Of a stretch of 43,356 nt of DNA, positions 22,750 to 31,439 are shown piece after piece. Each line of letters opens with the position of its first letter. The first letter of the stretch is position 1. The notes under the pieces are model-generated. The model searched no databases. It had not been told where the DNA came from and was given only the letters and a program-made list of their open reading frames with translations. This stretch comes from a virus. The position numbers and the translations under genes are program-made. Where the stretch lies: the IMG/VR virus record IMGVR_UViG_3300045996_004607, positions 1 through 43,356 of that record; one strand, written 5' to 3'.

Positions 22750-23418
22750 GTGCCACGCAGGACCATCGTGCACGCCCTGTTCAACTACACCGACAGCAAG
22801 GGCGCCCGGCGCACCGCCTACCGCGGTGAGACCGTCCAGCTCGGCAAGGTCGACATCGAGCGCGGAGAGGCGCACGGCGCGTTCGGCCGCCCGGAGGACG
22901 TCCTGCCCGGCGGGCCCCCGCTCGAGCGGACCACCGACGCGCCCGCCGCGCCGAAGCTCGTCGACCGGGCGGCCCTGACCGAGGTCATCGTGCGGGAGCG
23001 CCTGGGCGTTCCCGCCGACGCGGACACCGCCACCGTGCTGGCCGCGCTCGACGCCGCGCTGGCCAGCCCGCCTCCCGAACCCGAACGGCCGGTCGTGGCC
23101 CAGGCCGTCGACAGCGGCCAGGCCGACGAACCCGATCAGCCGGCCCCGCCGGTCGTCGAGACCGACGCCGACGGGGACCATGTGCCCGTCGACGAGCTGG
23201 GCGCCGGAACCGTCGACGGCGACCAGGTGCCCGTCGACGAGCCGGGGGAGCAGGACGACGAGACGCCCGTCGACGGCGGTGTCGCGGGACGGCCGTTGCA
23301 GGCGGCCCGCCGTGACCTGTGGGTGGCGTTCGCCGTCGCGTCCGGCATCCCGGAGGAGCAGGCCGCCAAGGCGAGCAAGGCGTGGTTGATGGCGAACACG
23401 CCGGGCGCTCCGGGCTGA
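22750..23418 (+). CDS. Head-region protein of unknown function
   Basis: A 222-residue protein from GTG 22750. The first 45 residues form a small beta domain (RRTAYRGETVQLGKVDIERG). The motif RERLGVPADADTATVLAALD repeats the pattern RTRLGLPADADDSTVLEALN of the scaffold region. A Pro/Asp-rich linker with a doubled VPVDE unit follows, and the C-terminal 35 residues are a helix (AARRDLWVAFAVASGIPEEQ). It sits where a head-tail joining protein is expected, but no family is recognised. Confidence 0.65.
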   Translation: MPRRTIVHALFNYTDSKGARRTAYRGETVQLGKVDIERGEAHGAFGRPEDVLPGGPPLERTTDAPAAPKLVDRAALTEVIVRERLGVPADADTATVLAALDAALASPPPEPERPVVAQAVDSGQADEPDQPAPPVVETDADGDHVPVDELGAGTVDGDQVPVDEPGEQDDETPVDGGVAGRPLQAARRDLWVAFAVASGIPEEQAAKASKAWLMANTPGAPG

Positions 23419-23420
23419 CG

Positions 23421-23786
23421 ATGAGCGGCGACAACGGCCTGGTGACGCGCGCCGAGCTGGCGAACGCCCTGCAACAGGATCCGGCCCAGGTCGTCGACGC
23501 CTGGGCCGATTCAGCCATCCGCAAGGCGGAGGGCTGGCTGCGCGGCTGCACCCACTTCCAGACGTGGCCCGAACCGCGTCCGGAGGACCTGTGGTCCTGG
23601 GCGGTCGAGCTGGCCGGCCTGGCGTACTCCAACCCGGAGGGCGTCCTGTCGACCACCACGGGCGGCCAGTCGATCACCTGGCCGGCGGCGCGGCGTCGGG
23701 AGATCCTCGACGCCGCGGCCGCGGCCTACCCGAAGTCGAGGCCGCAGGCGTGCTTCCCGCCGGCGCAGGACTGGCCGCGCGGATGA
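23421..23786 (+). CDS. Head-tail connector (adaptor-like) protein
   Basis: A 121-residue helical protein from ATG 23421. VTRAELANALQQDPAQVVDA, WADSAIRKAEGWLRGCTHF and LWSWAVELAGLAYSNPEGV form the helical bundle typical of gp6/gp15-like connector adaptors that bind the portal ring. It is the first of the neck genes after the capsid. The second half of the product is more variable. Confidence 0.72.
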   Translation: MSGDNGLVTRAELANALQQDPAQVVDAWADSAIRKAEGWLRGCTHFQTWPEPRPEDLWSWAVELAGLAYSNPEGVLSTTTGGQSITWPAARRREILDAAAAAYPKSRPQACFPPAQDWPRG

Positions 23787-23797
23787 GGAGGTGAGCG

Positions 23798-24151
23798 GTG
23801 CCACCGCTGTTCACGGAGACGATCGTGGTGCTGCGGGCCCCGACCACCGGCCGTGACTCGCAGGGCAACGTCGTGCGCGACTGGTCCGCGGCCGCGCGCA
23901 CGACCTACCGGCAGGTCAGCGTGCAACCGCGGACCTCGACGGAGTCGCGCGGCGAACCGCGCAGCCGCACGGTCACCGGCTGGCGTATCCAGTCGCGCGC
24001 CGGCGTCGACATCGACGTCGTCAGCACCGACCGCGTCGAGTGGGCCGACAAAGTGCTCGAGGTGCTCGGCGACGTCGACCGCTGGCCGCACCCGATCCGG
24101 CCCGGCAGTGTCCACCACGTCGAGTTCGACGTGCAACGGGTGAGGGGATGA
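23798..24151 (+). CDS. Head closure protein
   Basis: A 117-residue beta-rich protein from GTG 23798 with GGAGGTGA. TETIVVLRAPTTGRDSQGNV begins it, and VEWADKVLEVLGDVDRWPHP with HHVEFDVQRV ends it. This is the pattern of SPP1 gp16-like head-closure (stopper) proteins, which seal the capsid before tail attachment. Order after the adaptor gene is as usual. Confidence 0.75.
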   Translation: MPPLFTETIVVLRAPTTGRDSQGNVVRDWSAAARTTYRQVSVQPRTSTESRGEPRSRTVTGWRIQSRAGVDIDVVSTDRVEWADKVLEVLGDVDRWPHPIRPGSVHHVEFDVQRVRG

Positions 24152-24155
24152 GCCG

Positions 24156-24449
24156 ATGGCGCGCGCGAACGTGAGAGTCCAGATCAGCACGGACCTGTTC
24201 CGCCAGGTCGTCGACATGCCGGTCGTGCGGCAGCGGTGCCTCGAGGTCGCGCAGTCGATCGCCGGCACCGCGCAGGCCATCGCCGACGCCGAGCAGGTCG
24301 ACACGGAGATCACCGTCGAGGACGGCACCCGCCCGCGAGGGCGTTCCTACGCGCGGGTCACCTCGAGCAACGTCGACGCCGAGCACGGCACGGCGGCGAC
24401 ACCGCGGCGGCGCGTGCTGGGCCGCGCCGCCGGCATCCCGACCGACTGA
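24156..24449 (+). CDS. Neck protein (HK97 gp10-like position)
   Basis: A 97-residue protein from ATG 24156. RVQISTDLFRQVVDMPVVRQ and a helix are followed by the strand pair ITVEDGTRPRGRSYARVTSS and the ending VLGRAAGIPTD. Short proteins with this RSYARVTS segment occur between head closure and tail terminator in actinophages. Exact role is uncertain; a neck role is inferred from order. Confidence 0.65.
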   Translation: MARANVRVQISTDLFRQVVDMPVVRQRCLEVAQSIAGTAQAIADAEQVDTEITVEDGTRPRGRSYARVTSSNVDAEHGTAATPRRRVLGRAAGIPTD

Positions 24450-24459
24450 GGAGGTAGCA

Positions 24460-24924
24460 GTGCACATCATCCACACCTTCGCCCCGATCACCAGCGGCCG
24501 GCAGGGCACCGTCGAGGACGTCGAGCAGGCGGAGGCCAAGGCGCTGATCGGCGCCGGACGCGCGCGCGCGGCGACCGAGCAGGAGATCCTCGACGCCGAG
24601 CGGACCGACGAGCAGCACGGCGACGCCGGCGACACCATCGCGGTGAGCACGGGCGTCGAAGACGTCGAGTCCGCGCCGTCCACGGCCGGCGGCGAACAGC
24701 AGGTGCCCGCCGGTGCCCCGCCGGCCGCTACCGGGGACGCCGCGGCCACCACCAGGAGCACCGGCCGCCGCGGCGGCGCGGGCACCAAGACGACCAGCTC
24801 GTCGACGCCGGCGGCACCGTCGACGCCGCCCAGCGCGGAGACCGGAGAGGGCACCTCGACCTCGACGTCGACGAGCACGCCGGCGCCCAGCTCGTCGACG
24901 GCACCGGCGCCGCCGTCGCCGTGA
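24460..24924 (+). CDS. Low-complexity protein of unknown function
   Basis: A 154-residue protein from GTG 24460 with GAGGAGGTAG upstream. The first 50 residues are folded (HIIHTFAPITSGRQGTVEDV, then AEAKALIGAGRARAATEQEI). The remaining 100 are Ser, Thr, Ala and Pro rich, including TSTSTSTST, and surely disordered. The N-terminal part resembles small proteins beside phage neck genes that mimic the end of portal or capsid accessory proteins. No function assigned. It overlaps the tail terminator gene by GTGA. Confidence 0.6.
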   Translation: MHIIHTFAPITSGRQGTVEDVEQAEAKALIGAGRARAATEQEILDAERTDEQHGDAGDTIAVSTGVEDVESAPSTAGGEQQVPAGAPPAATGDAAATTRSTGRRGGAGTKTTSSSTPAAPSTPPSAETGEGTSTSTSTSTPAPSSSTAPAPPSP

Positions 24925-25331
24925 GCGCGTCCCCGGACGCCGAAGCGCTGATCGTGGCCTGGCTGCTGGCGGCCATGCCGGATGAGTCGGTGTCCACCGA
25001 CGTTCCCGGCACGCTCGGCGATCCGGACACCCCGCGCGCCATCACCGTCAACGCCCTGCCCAGCACCGGCGCACCGCCGGCGTGGAACGGGCCCGTGCTG
25101 CTGCACCCCGTCCTGGTCGACCTCGATTTCTTCGCGCCGACCCGGAGCGCGGCGGCCGACCTGGGCAGGGCCGTGCTCGAGGTGCTGCCCGGCCTGCGCG
25201 GTCACAGCAGCGAGCACGGCAGCGTCGCGCAGGTCGTGCCGCCGGCGTCGATCAGCTGGCGGCCGGACTACAACGACCAGGTCCGCCGCTACGGCGCGAC
25301 GGTGTCGCTGGTGCTGCGCCCCGTCACCTGA
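24921..25331 (+). CDS. Tail terminator / completion protein
   Basis: A 136-residue protein from GTG 24921 (GTGA overlap). DAEALIVAWLLAAMPDESVS opens it. The central LLHPVLVDLDFFAPTRSAAA helix-strand and the ending YNDQVRRYGATVSLVLRPVT match actinophage tail terminators (HK97 gp10/lambda U position). It would cap the tail tube and join it to the head. It lies directly before the major tail protein, as expected. Confidence 0.75.
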   Translation: MSASPDAEALIVAWLLAAMPDESVSTDVPGTLGDPDTPRAITVNALPSTGAPPAWNGPVLLHPVLVDLDFFAPTRSAAADLGRAVLEVLPGLRGHSSEHGSVAQVVPPASISWRPDYNDQVRRYGATVSLVLRPVT

Positions 25332-25403
25332 CCGGCCGACCTCGAGATCATCCACGCCCACACCGCCGGTGCGGGTCATCGTGCTGCAAAGGAGCGTTTT
25401 CGC

Positions 25404-26003
25404 ATGTCCGCACCTGTGACGGGTCTCGACCCGGATTTCGCGCGCCTGGGCGTGACCGGCGCGCTGCGCACCGGCCCGCTCGGCGTCACCCTGCCCACCG
25501 ACCTGGGCACCTGGGGATCGACGATCGTCAACCTGGGCTACATCTCCGACGACGGCATCACCGAAGCGGCGTCCACCGACCGGACCGAGTTCATCCCCTG
25601 GCAGGGCGTGGCCCCGATCCGCACGGAGGTCACCAAGAACACCAAGACGTTCGCCGCGACGCTGTGGGAGTCCAACTGGGAGGTCGTGTCCCTGTACTAC
25701 GGCGTCGGCGTCGACGACGTGGTCGTCACCGGCACCGGCGACGCCGCCGTGGTCGTGTTCGACGAGTACGGCAAGCCGAAGCGCGACCTGCGGATGTTCG
25801 GCATCGACGTCATCGACGGCGTGTACGCGCGACGGATCATCGTGCCCTACGGCGAGGTGACCGAGAAGGGCGACATCACCTACAAGAGCGACACGCTCAT
25901 CGCCTACCCGGTGACCATCACCGCCTACGTCGGACCCGACGGCGTCAGCGTGCGCCGCATGTTCCGGGAGGGCTGGGCGCCGCCCGCCGTCGAGGGTCCG
26001 TGA
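25404..26003 (+). CDS. Major tail protein
   Basis: A 199-residue protein from ATG 25404 with AAAGGAG nine bases upstream. The N-terminus contains the GVTLPTDLGTWGSTIVNLGY segment and TEFIPWQGVAPIRTEV. The middle has the WESNWEVVSLYYGVGVDDVV strand, and the end YKSDTLIAYPVTITAYVGPD. This is the usual pattern of actinophage tail tube proteins. It would polymerise around the tape measure. A hairpin follows it, consistent with high expression relative to downstream genes. Confidence 0.88.
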   Translation: MSAPVTGLDPDFARLGVTGALRTGPLGVTLPTDLGTWGSTIVNLGYISDDGITEAASTDRTEFIPWQGVAPIRTEVTKNTKTFAATLWESNWEVVSLYYGVGVDDVVVTGTGDAAVVVFDEYGKPKRDLRMFGIDVIDGVYARRIIVPYGEVTEKGDITYKSDTLIAYPVTITAYVGPDGVSVRRMFREGWAPPAVEGP

Positions 26004-26026
26004 CCGCGCTCGTTCACCGCTGACCG

Positions 26027-26089
26027 GGGGTCGGCGCGGCCCTGGCGGGGTGCTGCGTCGGCCCCCTCCCACACCACCCCGCCGACCCC
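26027..26089 (+). terminator. Hairpins after the major tail protein gene
   Basis: GGGGTCGGCG (26027-26036) pairs with 26080-26089, and GCGGGGTG (26045-26052) with 26075-26082. The two stems overlap and exclude each other. A partial terminator after the major tail gene would reduce expression of the chaperones downstream. Confidence 0.5.
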
Positions 26090-26108
26090 GCCGGACAGGA
26101 GAACGACC

Positions 26109-26456
26109 GTGGCTGAGTACAACCTGAACGTGATCATCGAGCAGCGCACCGAAGCGGTGGGCGGCGAAGAGGTCACCTTCACCTGGAACGAGCAGCAGTT
26201 CAGCTTCCCGCACCCGCTGCTGGCCGACGACGCGTGGAAGGAAGGACTGTCCGACGTCACCGGCGACGTCGAGTTCGGGCAGTACGTGCTGGGTGAGCAG
26301 TACGACGCGTTCATCGCCGCCGGTGGCCGCTCGTCGTACCTGGCCATCCTCATGGACAACATCCGCAAGGACTCCGAAGCCAAGGACGGCAAGGGCCGCC
26401 CTACACGATCGTCGGTCTCCTCGCGGGCGCCGAAGAGGCCACAGAAGCGGACCTGA
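26109..26456 (+). CDS. Tail assembly chaperone, upstream part (gpG-like)
   Basis: A 115-residue protein from GTG 26109 with CAGGAGAA upstream. VTFTWNEQQFSFPHPLLADD and LSDVTGDVEFGQYVLGEQYD, with FIAAGGRSSYLAILMDNIRK, fit the first tail chaperone of actinophages. The zero-frame tail after residue 95 is basic and of low information, as expected beyond a frameshift site. It lies between the major tail protein and the tape measure gene, which fixes its role with good confidence. Chaperones of this type hold the tape measure during tail tube assembly. Confidence 0.82.
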   Translation: MAEYNLNVIIEQRTEAVGGEEVTFTWNEQQFSFPHPLLADDAWKEGLSDVTGDVEFGQYVLGEQYDAFIAAGGRSSYLAILMDNIRKDSEAKDGKGRPTRSSVSSRAPKRPQKRT

Positions 26457-26959
26457 TCGCCACCTACGGCGGCAACCCGATCGCGGAGTACTGGCGCAAG
26501 GAGATCTCCTTGCGCCAGCTGCGCGTCATGATCGAGGGGTTGCCGCCTGGCGGCCCGCGCGCGCGGGCCCTGGTCGGCCACCACTGGGGCGACCAGGAGC
26601 AGCTGCTCGCGATCATCGGCGACCGGATCGCCGAGGTCGGTGTCGCCCTGGTCAAGACGATGGGCGGCAAGGCGCGCGCCCCGAAACCACTGCCCCGACC
26701 GGGGCAGAAGCCGACCGGGCACATCGGCGACCGCGCCGGCCGATCGGTCAGCGACGTGATCGCCTACCTCGACTCGCTCGTCGAGGCACCCGCGGCCGCA
26801 CCCGGCCCGGCGGCCGACGAGCCAGCACCGACGACACCGGTGTTCGTCGAGCCCGTCGCGGCCGACGCACAGCCGCAGATCCAGCAGCTGCGCGACCAGC
26901 ACGGCCAGCTCGTCGAGCAGAACACCGCCGTGCTGCGCGCGATCTCCGACGAGCTGTGA
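26402..26959 (+). CDS. Tail assembly chaperone extension (gpT-like), -1 frameshift
   Basis: The second chaperone reading frame is open from 26402 to 26959 and is in the -1 phase relative to the gene at 26109. Its conserved start, YTIVGLLAGAEEATEADLIA then TYGGNPIAEYWRKEISLRQL, lies before its first internal ATG (26510) and has no start codon of its own. A fusion made by -1 slippage near 26391-26402 (AAGGGCCGCCCT) is the likely source. The middle helix VALVKTMGGKARAPKPLPRP and a coiled-coil end (QIQQLRDQHGQLVEQNTAVL) follow. The product would be a 26109-26959 fusion made at low frequency. Confidence 0.75.
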   Translation, partial: YTIVGLLAGAEEATEADLIATYGGNPIAEYWRKEISLRQLRVMIEGLPPGGPRARALVGHHWGDQEQLLAIIGDRIAEVGVALVKTMGGKARAPKPLPRPGQKPTGHIGDRAGRSVSDVIAYLDSLVEAPAAAPGPAADEPAPTTPVFVEPVAADAQPQIQQLRDQHGQLVEQNTAVLRAISDEL

Positions 26960-26984
26960 CGACGACCCAGATCAAGGGGGACCG

Positions 26985-29900
26985 GTGGCATCACGTACGA
27001 ACGCGTCCGCCGTCTGGGTCGACGTCATCCCGTCGATGGCTGGATTCGGCGCCGAGCTGGGCAAGGCCGCGGCCGGCGCGGGCACCAGCACCGGCAAGGC
27101 CGTCGGCGTCGAGCTCGAGCGCGCCGCCGAGCGGGCGGGCAAGGAAGCCGGCGCGCGCCTGGGTGGCGGGCTGGCCGCCGCCCAGGCGCAGGTCGACCAG
27201 CTGGCCGCAGCCCTACAGGCCGCCCGGAACAAGGAGCAGGACGCCGCCGGCCGGGTCCGCATCGCCGAAGCGAAGCTGCAAGAGGTCCGCGACAGCGGCA
27301 AGGCGACCGGGTCGCAGCTCGCCGCGGCTGAGGAGCGTCTGGCCGCCGCCCGGCGCGCCGCCGGCACCGCCGCGGACAACGTCACCCGCTCCACCAAGGC
27401 GCTCGAGCAGGCGCAGCAGCGGGCAGCCACCGCGACCGACGAGGTCGACCAGGCCACCGGCCGCAGCGGCGGCAGCATGGACGGCTACGGCACCAAGCTC
27501 GGCGGCGCGGCCAAGGCCGCCGCCGGGTTCGCGCTGGCGATGGCCGGTGTGCAGGGCGGCCTGTCGCTGGTCACCGACGCCCTGGCCGCCAGCGACGTCG
27601 ACGCCGCGATGTCGGCCAAGTTGGGCGCTACGCCGCAGATGGCCGCGGAGTTCGGGCAGATCGCCGGCAACCTCTACGCCCAGAACTACGGCGACAGCCT
27701 GGGCGCGGTGTCCGACGCCCTGGCCGCCGTCACCCGCTCCGGGGCGGTCATGGAGGACGCCACCGCCGAGCAGCTCGAACGCATCACCGGGCGCGCGCTG
27801 AACCTCGAGCGCGTGTTCGGGGTGCAGGTCGCGGAGAGCATGCGGGCGGTCGGCGTCATGATGCGCACCGGCATGGCGCCCGACGCCGAAACCGCGCTGG
27901 ACATCGTCACCCGCGGGATGCAGCAGGGCGTCAACGTCGCTGACGACTTCCTCGACACGATCAGCGAGTACTCGACGCAGTTCCGCAAGTTGGGCCTCGA
28001 CGGGGTGAGCGCGACGGGCCTGCTGTCGCAGGGACTCAGGGCTGGCGCGCGCGACGCCGACGTCGTCGCCGACACGCTCAAGGAGTTCAGCATCCGGGCG
28101 CTGGACGGGAGCAAGACCACCATCGCCGGGTTCGAGGCGCTGGGCCTGAACGCGGAGGAGATGGCCGCCCGAATCGGCGCCGGTGGCGCGTCGGCGTCGG
28201 AGGGCCTGGCGCTCGTGCTCGACCGGCTGCGCGGCATCACCGACCCCGTGGACCAGGCGCAGGCCGCGGTCGGCCTGTTCGGCACCAAGGCCGAGGATCT
28301 GGGTGCGGCGTTGTTCGCGCTCGACCCGCGCACCGCTGCCGGGGCGCTGGGGGAGGTGACCGGCGCCGCCGAGCGGATGGGGGAGACCCTGGCTGGCACG
28401 CCGTCGCAGGCGCTGGCGGCGTTCGGGCGGGAGGCGCAGACCTGGCTGGTCGACCTGCTCGGCGGTCACGTGGTCCCGATCCTGGTCGACGTCGTCGGGT
28501 GGCTGCGCGACAGCGTCGTGCCCGCCCTGGCCGCGACCGGCGCGTGGTTCCAGCGCAACCAGGAGTGGCTGGTCCCGCTCGTGATCACCCTGGGCACGTT
28601 CGCCGCGGTGTACCGGGCGATCACCATCGCCACCGAGCTGTGGGCCGCCCGCACCGCGATCATGACGGCGGCGCAGTGGGCGCTCAACGCAGCCCAGGCC
28701 GCCAACCCCGTCGGGCTGGTGATCGCCGCGATCGTCGCCCTGGTCGCCGGGTTCGTGTACCTCTGGAACACCTCGGAGGGCTTCCGCGGGTTCTGGATCG
28801 GCCTGTGGGCGGGGATCCAGCAGGCAGCGCTGTGGGCGTGGACGACGGTGCTGCAACCCACCTGGAACGCGATCGTCGTCGGCCTGCGGTGGATCGGCGA
28901 CGCCGCGGTGTGGCTGTGGCAGTCCGCGATCGTGCCGGCGTTCTCGTTCATCTCCGAGGCCGTCCGGATCGCCGCCGCGGTGATCACGACCGTGCTCGTC
29001 GCGCCCGTGATGATCGCGATCAACCTGCTGGGCGCGGTGATCGGCTGGCTGTGGTCGACCGTCGTGCAGCCGGTGTTCGCCGCCATCGGCGCGATCGCCA
29101 CCTGGCTGTGGCAAACGATCTTCGTGCCGGTGATCGACGGCATCGTCGCCTACGTGCAGCTGTGGGCCGGCATCCTCACCTGGCTGTGGGACACCGTCGC
29201 CATGCCGGTGTTCGGCCTGATCGGGTCCGCGGTGTCCGCGGTGGCCAGCGCGTTCGCCTGGGCCTGGGGGGCGGTGATCCAGCCGGCGTGGTCGGCCCTG
29301 GGCGCGTTCCTGGGCTGGCTGTGGTCAGCCGTCGTGCTGCCCGTGTTCGACGCGCTGCGCGCCGGCGTCGACGCGGTCGGCGCGGTGTTCTCCTGGGTGT
29401 GGAACAGCGTGATCCAGCCGGCGTGGTCGGCCCTGGGCGCTGGCGTCGGCTGGGTGTGGGACAACGTCGTCCGGCCCGCGTTCGACGCGATCAAGGGGGG
29501 CGTCGACGCCGTCGGACGCGCGATCTCCGACGCCGTCGACTGGATCGGCCGCGTCTGGGACAGCATGAAGTCCAAGCTCGAGGGCCCGGTCAACTTCATG
29601 ATCAACGCCGTCTACAACGACGGCGTGCGGGCCGTGTGGAACAAGGTCGCCGGGTTCCTGTCGATCGCCGAGCTGCCGCGCGTGGACCCGATCCGGTTCG
29701 CGCACGGCGGCGTGCTGCCCGGCTACGCGCCGGGCGTCGACTCGATCCCGGTGCTGGCCTCTCCCGGTGAGGGCTGGCTCGTGCCCGAAGCGGTCCGCGG
29801 CCTGGGCGCCGGGTTCGTGGGCTGGGCGAACCGGTTCTTCTCGCGCGGCCGGTCCAGCGGCGGCCAGGGCACCGGCGGCCAGGGGTTCGCGCACGGCGGG

Positions 29901-30689
29901 GTGGTGCAGCGGTTCGCCGACGGCGGCGTCGTGGGCAACCTGCTGGGCTGGGTGCCCGGCATCGGCGACGACCTCAAGGCGCTGTGGACCGACCCGAAGG
30001 GCTGGATGCTCTCCCGCGTCGGCGGCAACCGCTGGGTCGAGATGCTGGCGACGCTGCCGGCACAGCTGATCGACAAGGGCGCCACGTGGCTGTGGGAGAA
30101 GATCAAGAGCACGTTCTCGTTCAGCAGCGACGACGCGGCCGCGGCGGCCGGACGCGCCGGCGGAGCCCCGTCGGGCTGGCAGGCCATGTGGTCGATCATC
30201 TCCGCCCAGTTCCCGTCCGCGACGCGCAACAGCGATTTCAGGCCCGGCGACCCCGGCTACCACGGCAAGGGCCGCGCCATCGACATCGGCGGCCCGATGG
30301 ACGCGGTCAACCGCTGGATCGCGCAGGTGTACCCGAACAGCACCCAGCTGATCTACACGCCGGGCGTGAACCTGCTCAACGGCCGGCCGTTCACCTACGA
30401 CGCGCCCACCCGCGCGGACCACTACGACCACGTGCACTGGGCGTTCGACGAGGGCGGATACCTCCCCGAAGGGGTGTCGACGGTGTTCAACGGCACCGGC
30501 CGCCCGGAACCGGTGCTCACGCCGCAGCAGTGGGAACAGCTCGGCGCGCAGCCGCGCGCCGGCGACCTCGAGGGGATGCGCATCACCGGGTCGCTCGACC
30601 TGGGCGACGGGCTCGTCGGGCTCGTCGACGGGCGAATCGAATCCGCTGGCCAGGCCACCGGCACGGCCATAACTCAACGACGGAGGTAG
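26985..30689 (+). CDS. Tape measure protein with C-terminal M15-like peptidase domain
   Basis: A 1234-residue protein from GTG 26985 with AAGGGGG upstream. The N-terminal 180 residues are Ala-rich helices. Residues 500-860 are strongly hydrophobic and Trp-rich, with repeated WLW-x-x-x-V-x-P units. Near the C-terminus, GYHGKGRAIDIGG (His1093, Asp1100) and HYDHVHWAF (His1149, His1151) are the zinc ligands of an M15 D,D-peptidase-like domain. That would cut peptidoglycan during DNA entry. At about 0.15 nm per residue, the length predicts a tail of roughly 185 nm. Its order after the chaperones is standard. Confidence 0.92.
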   Translation: MASRTNASAVWVDVIPSMAGFGAELGKAAAGAGTSTGKAVGVELERAAERAGKEAGARLGGGLAAAQAQVDQLAAALQAARNKEQDAAGRVRIAEAKLQEVRDSGKATGSQLAAAEERLAAARRAAGTAADNVTRSTKALEQAQQRAATATDEVDQATGRSGGSMDGYGTKLGGAAKAAAGFALAMAGVQGGLSLVTDALAASDVDAAMSAKLGATPQMAAEFGQIAGNLYAQNYGDSLGAVSDALAAVTRSGAVMEDATAEQLERITGRALNLERVFGVQVAESMRAVGVMMRTGMAPDAETALDIVTRGMQQGVNVADDFLDTISEYSTQFRKLGLDGVSATGLLSQGLRAGARDADVVADTLKEFSIRALDGSKTTIAGFEALGLNAEEMAARIGAGGASASEGLALVLDRLRGITDPVDQAQAAVGLFGTKAEDLGAALFALDPRTAAGALGEVTGAAERMGETLAGTPSQALAAFGREAQTWLVDLLGGHVVPILVDVVGWLRDSVVPALAATGAWFQRNQEWLVPLVITLGTFAAVYRAITIATELWAARTAIMTAAQWALNAAQAANPVGLVIAAIVALVAGFVYLWNTSEGFRGFWIGLWAGIQQAALWAWTTVLQPTWNAIVVGLRWIGDAAVWLWQSAIVPAFSFISEAVRIAAAVITTVLVAPVMIAINLLGAVIGWLWSTVVQPVFAAIGAIATWLWQTIFVPVIDGIVAYVQLWAGILTWLWDTVAMPVFGLIGSAVSAVASAFAWAWGAVIQPAWSALGAFLGWLWSAVVLPVFDALRAGVDAVGAVFSWVWNSVIQPAWSALGAGVGWVWDNVVRPAFDAIKGGVDAVGRAISDAVDWIGRVWDSMKSKLEGPVNFMINAVYNDGVRAVWNKVAGFLSIAELPRVDPIRFAHGGVLPGYAPGVDSIPVLASPGEGWLVPEAVRGLGAGFVGWANRFFSRGRSSGGQGTGGQGFAHGGVVQRFADGGVVGNLLGWVPGIGDDLKALWTDPKGWMLSRVGGNRWVEMLATLPAQLIDKGATWLWEKIKSTFSFSSDDAAAAAGRAGGAPSGWQAMWSIISAQFPSATRNSDFRPGDPGYHGKGRAIDIGGPMDAVNRWIAQVYPNSTQLIYTPGVNLLNGRPFTYDAPTRADHYDHVHWAFDEGGYLPEGVSTVFNGTGRPEPVLTPQQWEQLGAQPRAGDLEGMRITGSLDLGDGLVGLVDGRIESAGQATGTAITQRRR

Positions 30690-30695
30690 AACCCG

Positions 30696-31436
30696 ATGGC
30701 CGCGATCCGCGCGATGCGCAACTACGTGATCGGCTCGCTCAGCGTGGCGGCGACGATCAGCACGACCACCCTCAACAGCGCAGGGTTCGCCGCGCTGCCG
30801 GACACCTACAGCGCGACGCAGTACCTGCCGCTGACGTTGCAGGACCCGCTCAGCGGCGAGTACGAGATCGTCTGGGTCACCGCCCACACCGCGGGCGACA
30901 ACAACGTCACCGTCGCCCGCGGCAAGGAGGGCAAGGCCGCGCGTGCCTGGCCGCAGAACACGCAGATCGGCTGCAACCCGACCCTGCGCGACATCCTGAG
31001 CTGGGGAGCGTCCGGAGCGCGGCCGGCGGATGCGCATCTCGGCATGCACTGGGTCGACACCGACACCAAGCAAGAGCTGACGCTCACGGAAACGGCGGGG
31101 TGGCAGGCCGCCGTCGGCATCGCGCGGGCCGCGCAGGTCGGCCCGCGCCGCAGCGGTGCGGCGATCCCGTCCACGGCGACGATCCTCGAGAAGCCGGGGC
31201 ACGTGACCTCGATCGCGACCAACGGCGCGGGACTGTGCACGGTCACCTACTCGGTCGCGTTCCCGACCGCGACGATCGGCTGGGTCGCCACGCCGACCAA
31301 CGGCATCGAGTTCAACGGCACGTTCACGATGGACGCCGAGACGGCCAGCGGCTTCACCGCCTACGCCTGGCGGCACGACGGGCTGCCCCACACCAACAGC
31401 ACCGTCAGCTTCTACTACGTGGCGACCGGGTACTGA
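30696..31436 (+). CDS. Minor tail protein
   Basis: A 246-residue protein from ATG 30696, six bases after the tape measure stop. RNYVIGSLSVAATISTTTLN opens it, and TYSATQYLPLTLQDPLSGEY with EIVWVTAHTAGDNNVTVARG follows, the usual fold of actinophage small tail proteins with a linking helix. The C-terminal 90 residues form a beta-sandwich-like domain (HVTSIATNGAGLCTVTYSVA). It is probably part of the tail tip or a short fibre. Confidence 0.7.
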   Translation: MAAIRAMRNYVIGSLSVAATISTTTLNSAGFAALPDTYSATQYLPLTLQDPLSGEYEIVWVTAHTAGDNNVTVARGKEGKAARAWPQNTQIGCNPTLRDILSWGASGARPADAHLGMHWVDTDTKQELTLTETAGWQAAVGIARAAQVGPRRSGAAIPSTATILEKPGHVTSIATNGAGLCTVTYSVAFPTATIGWVATPTNGIEFNGTFTMDAETASGFTAYAWRHDGLPHTNSTVSFYYVATGY

Positions 31437-31439
31437 CCG

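Noticed and set aside
24021-26213. Long minus-strand frame opposite neck and tail genes
   Set aside because: A by-product of high GC; the plus-strand genes here show family motifs, Shine-Dalgarno boxes and coupled starts.
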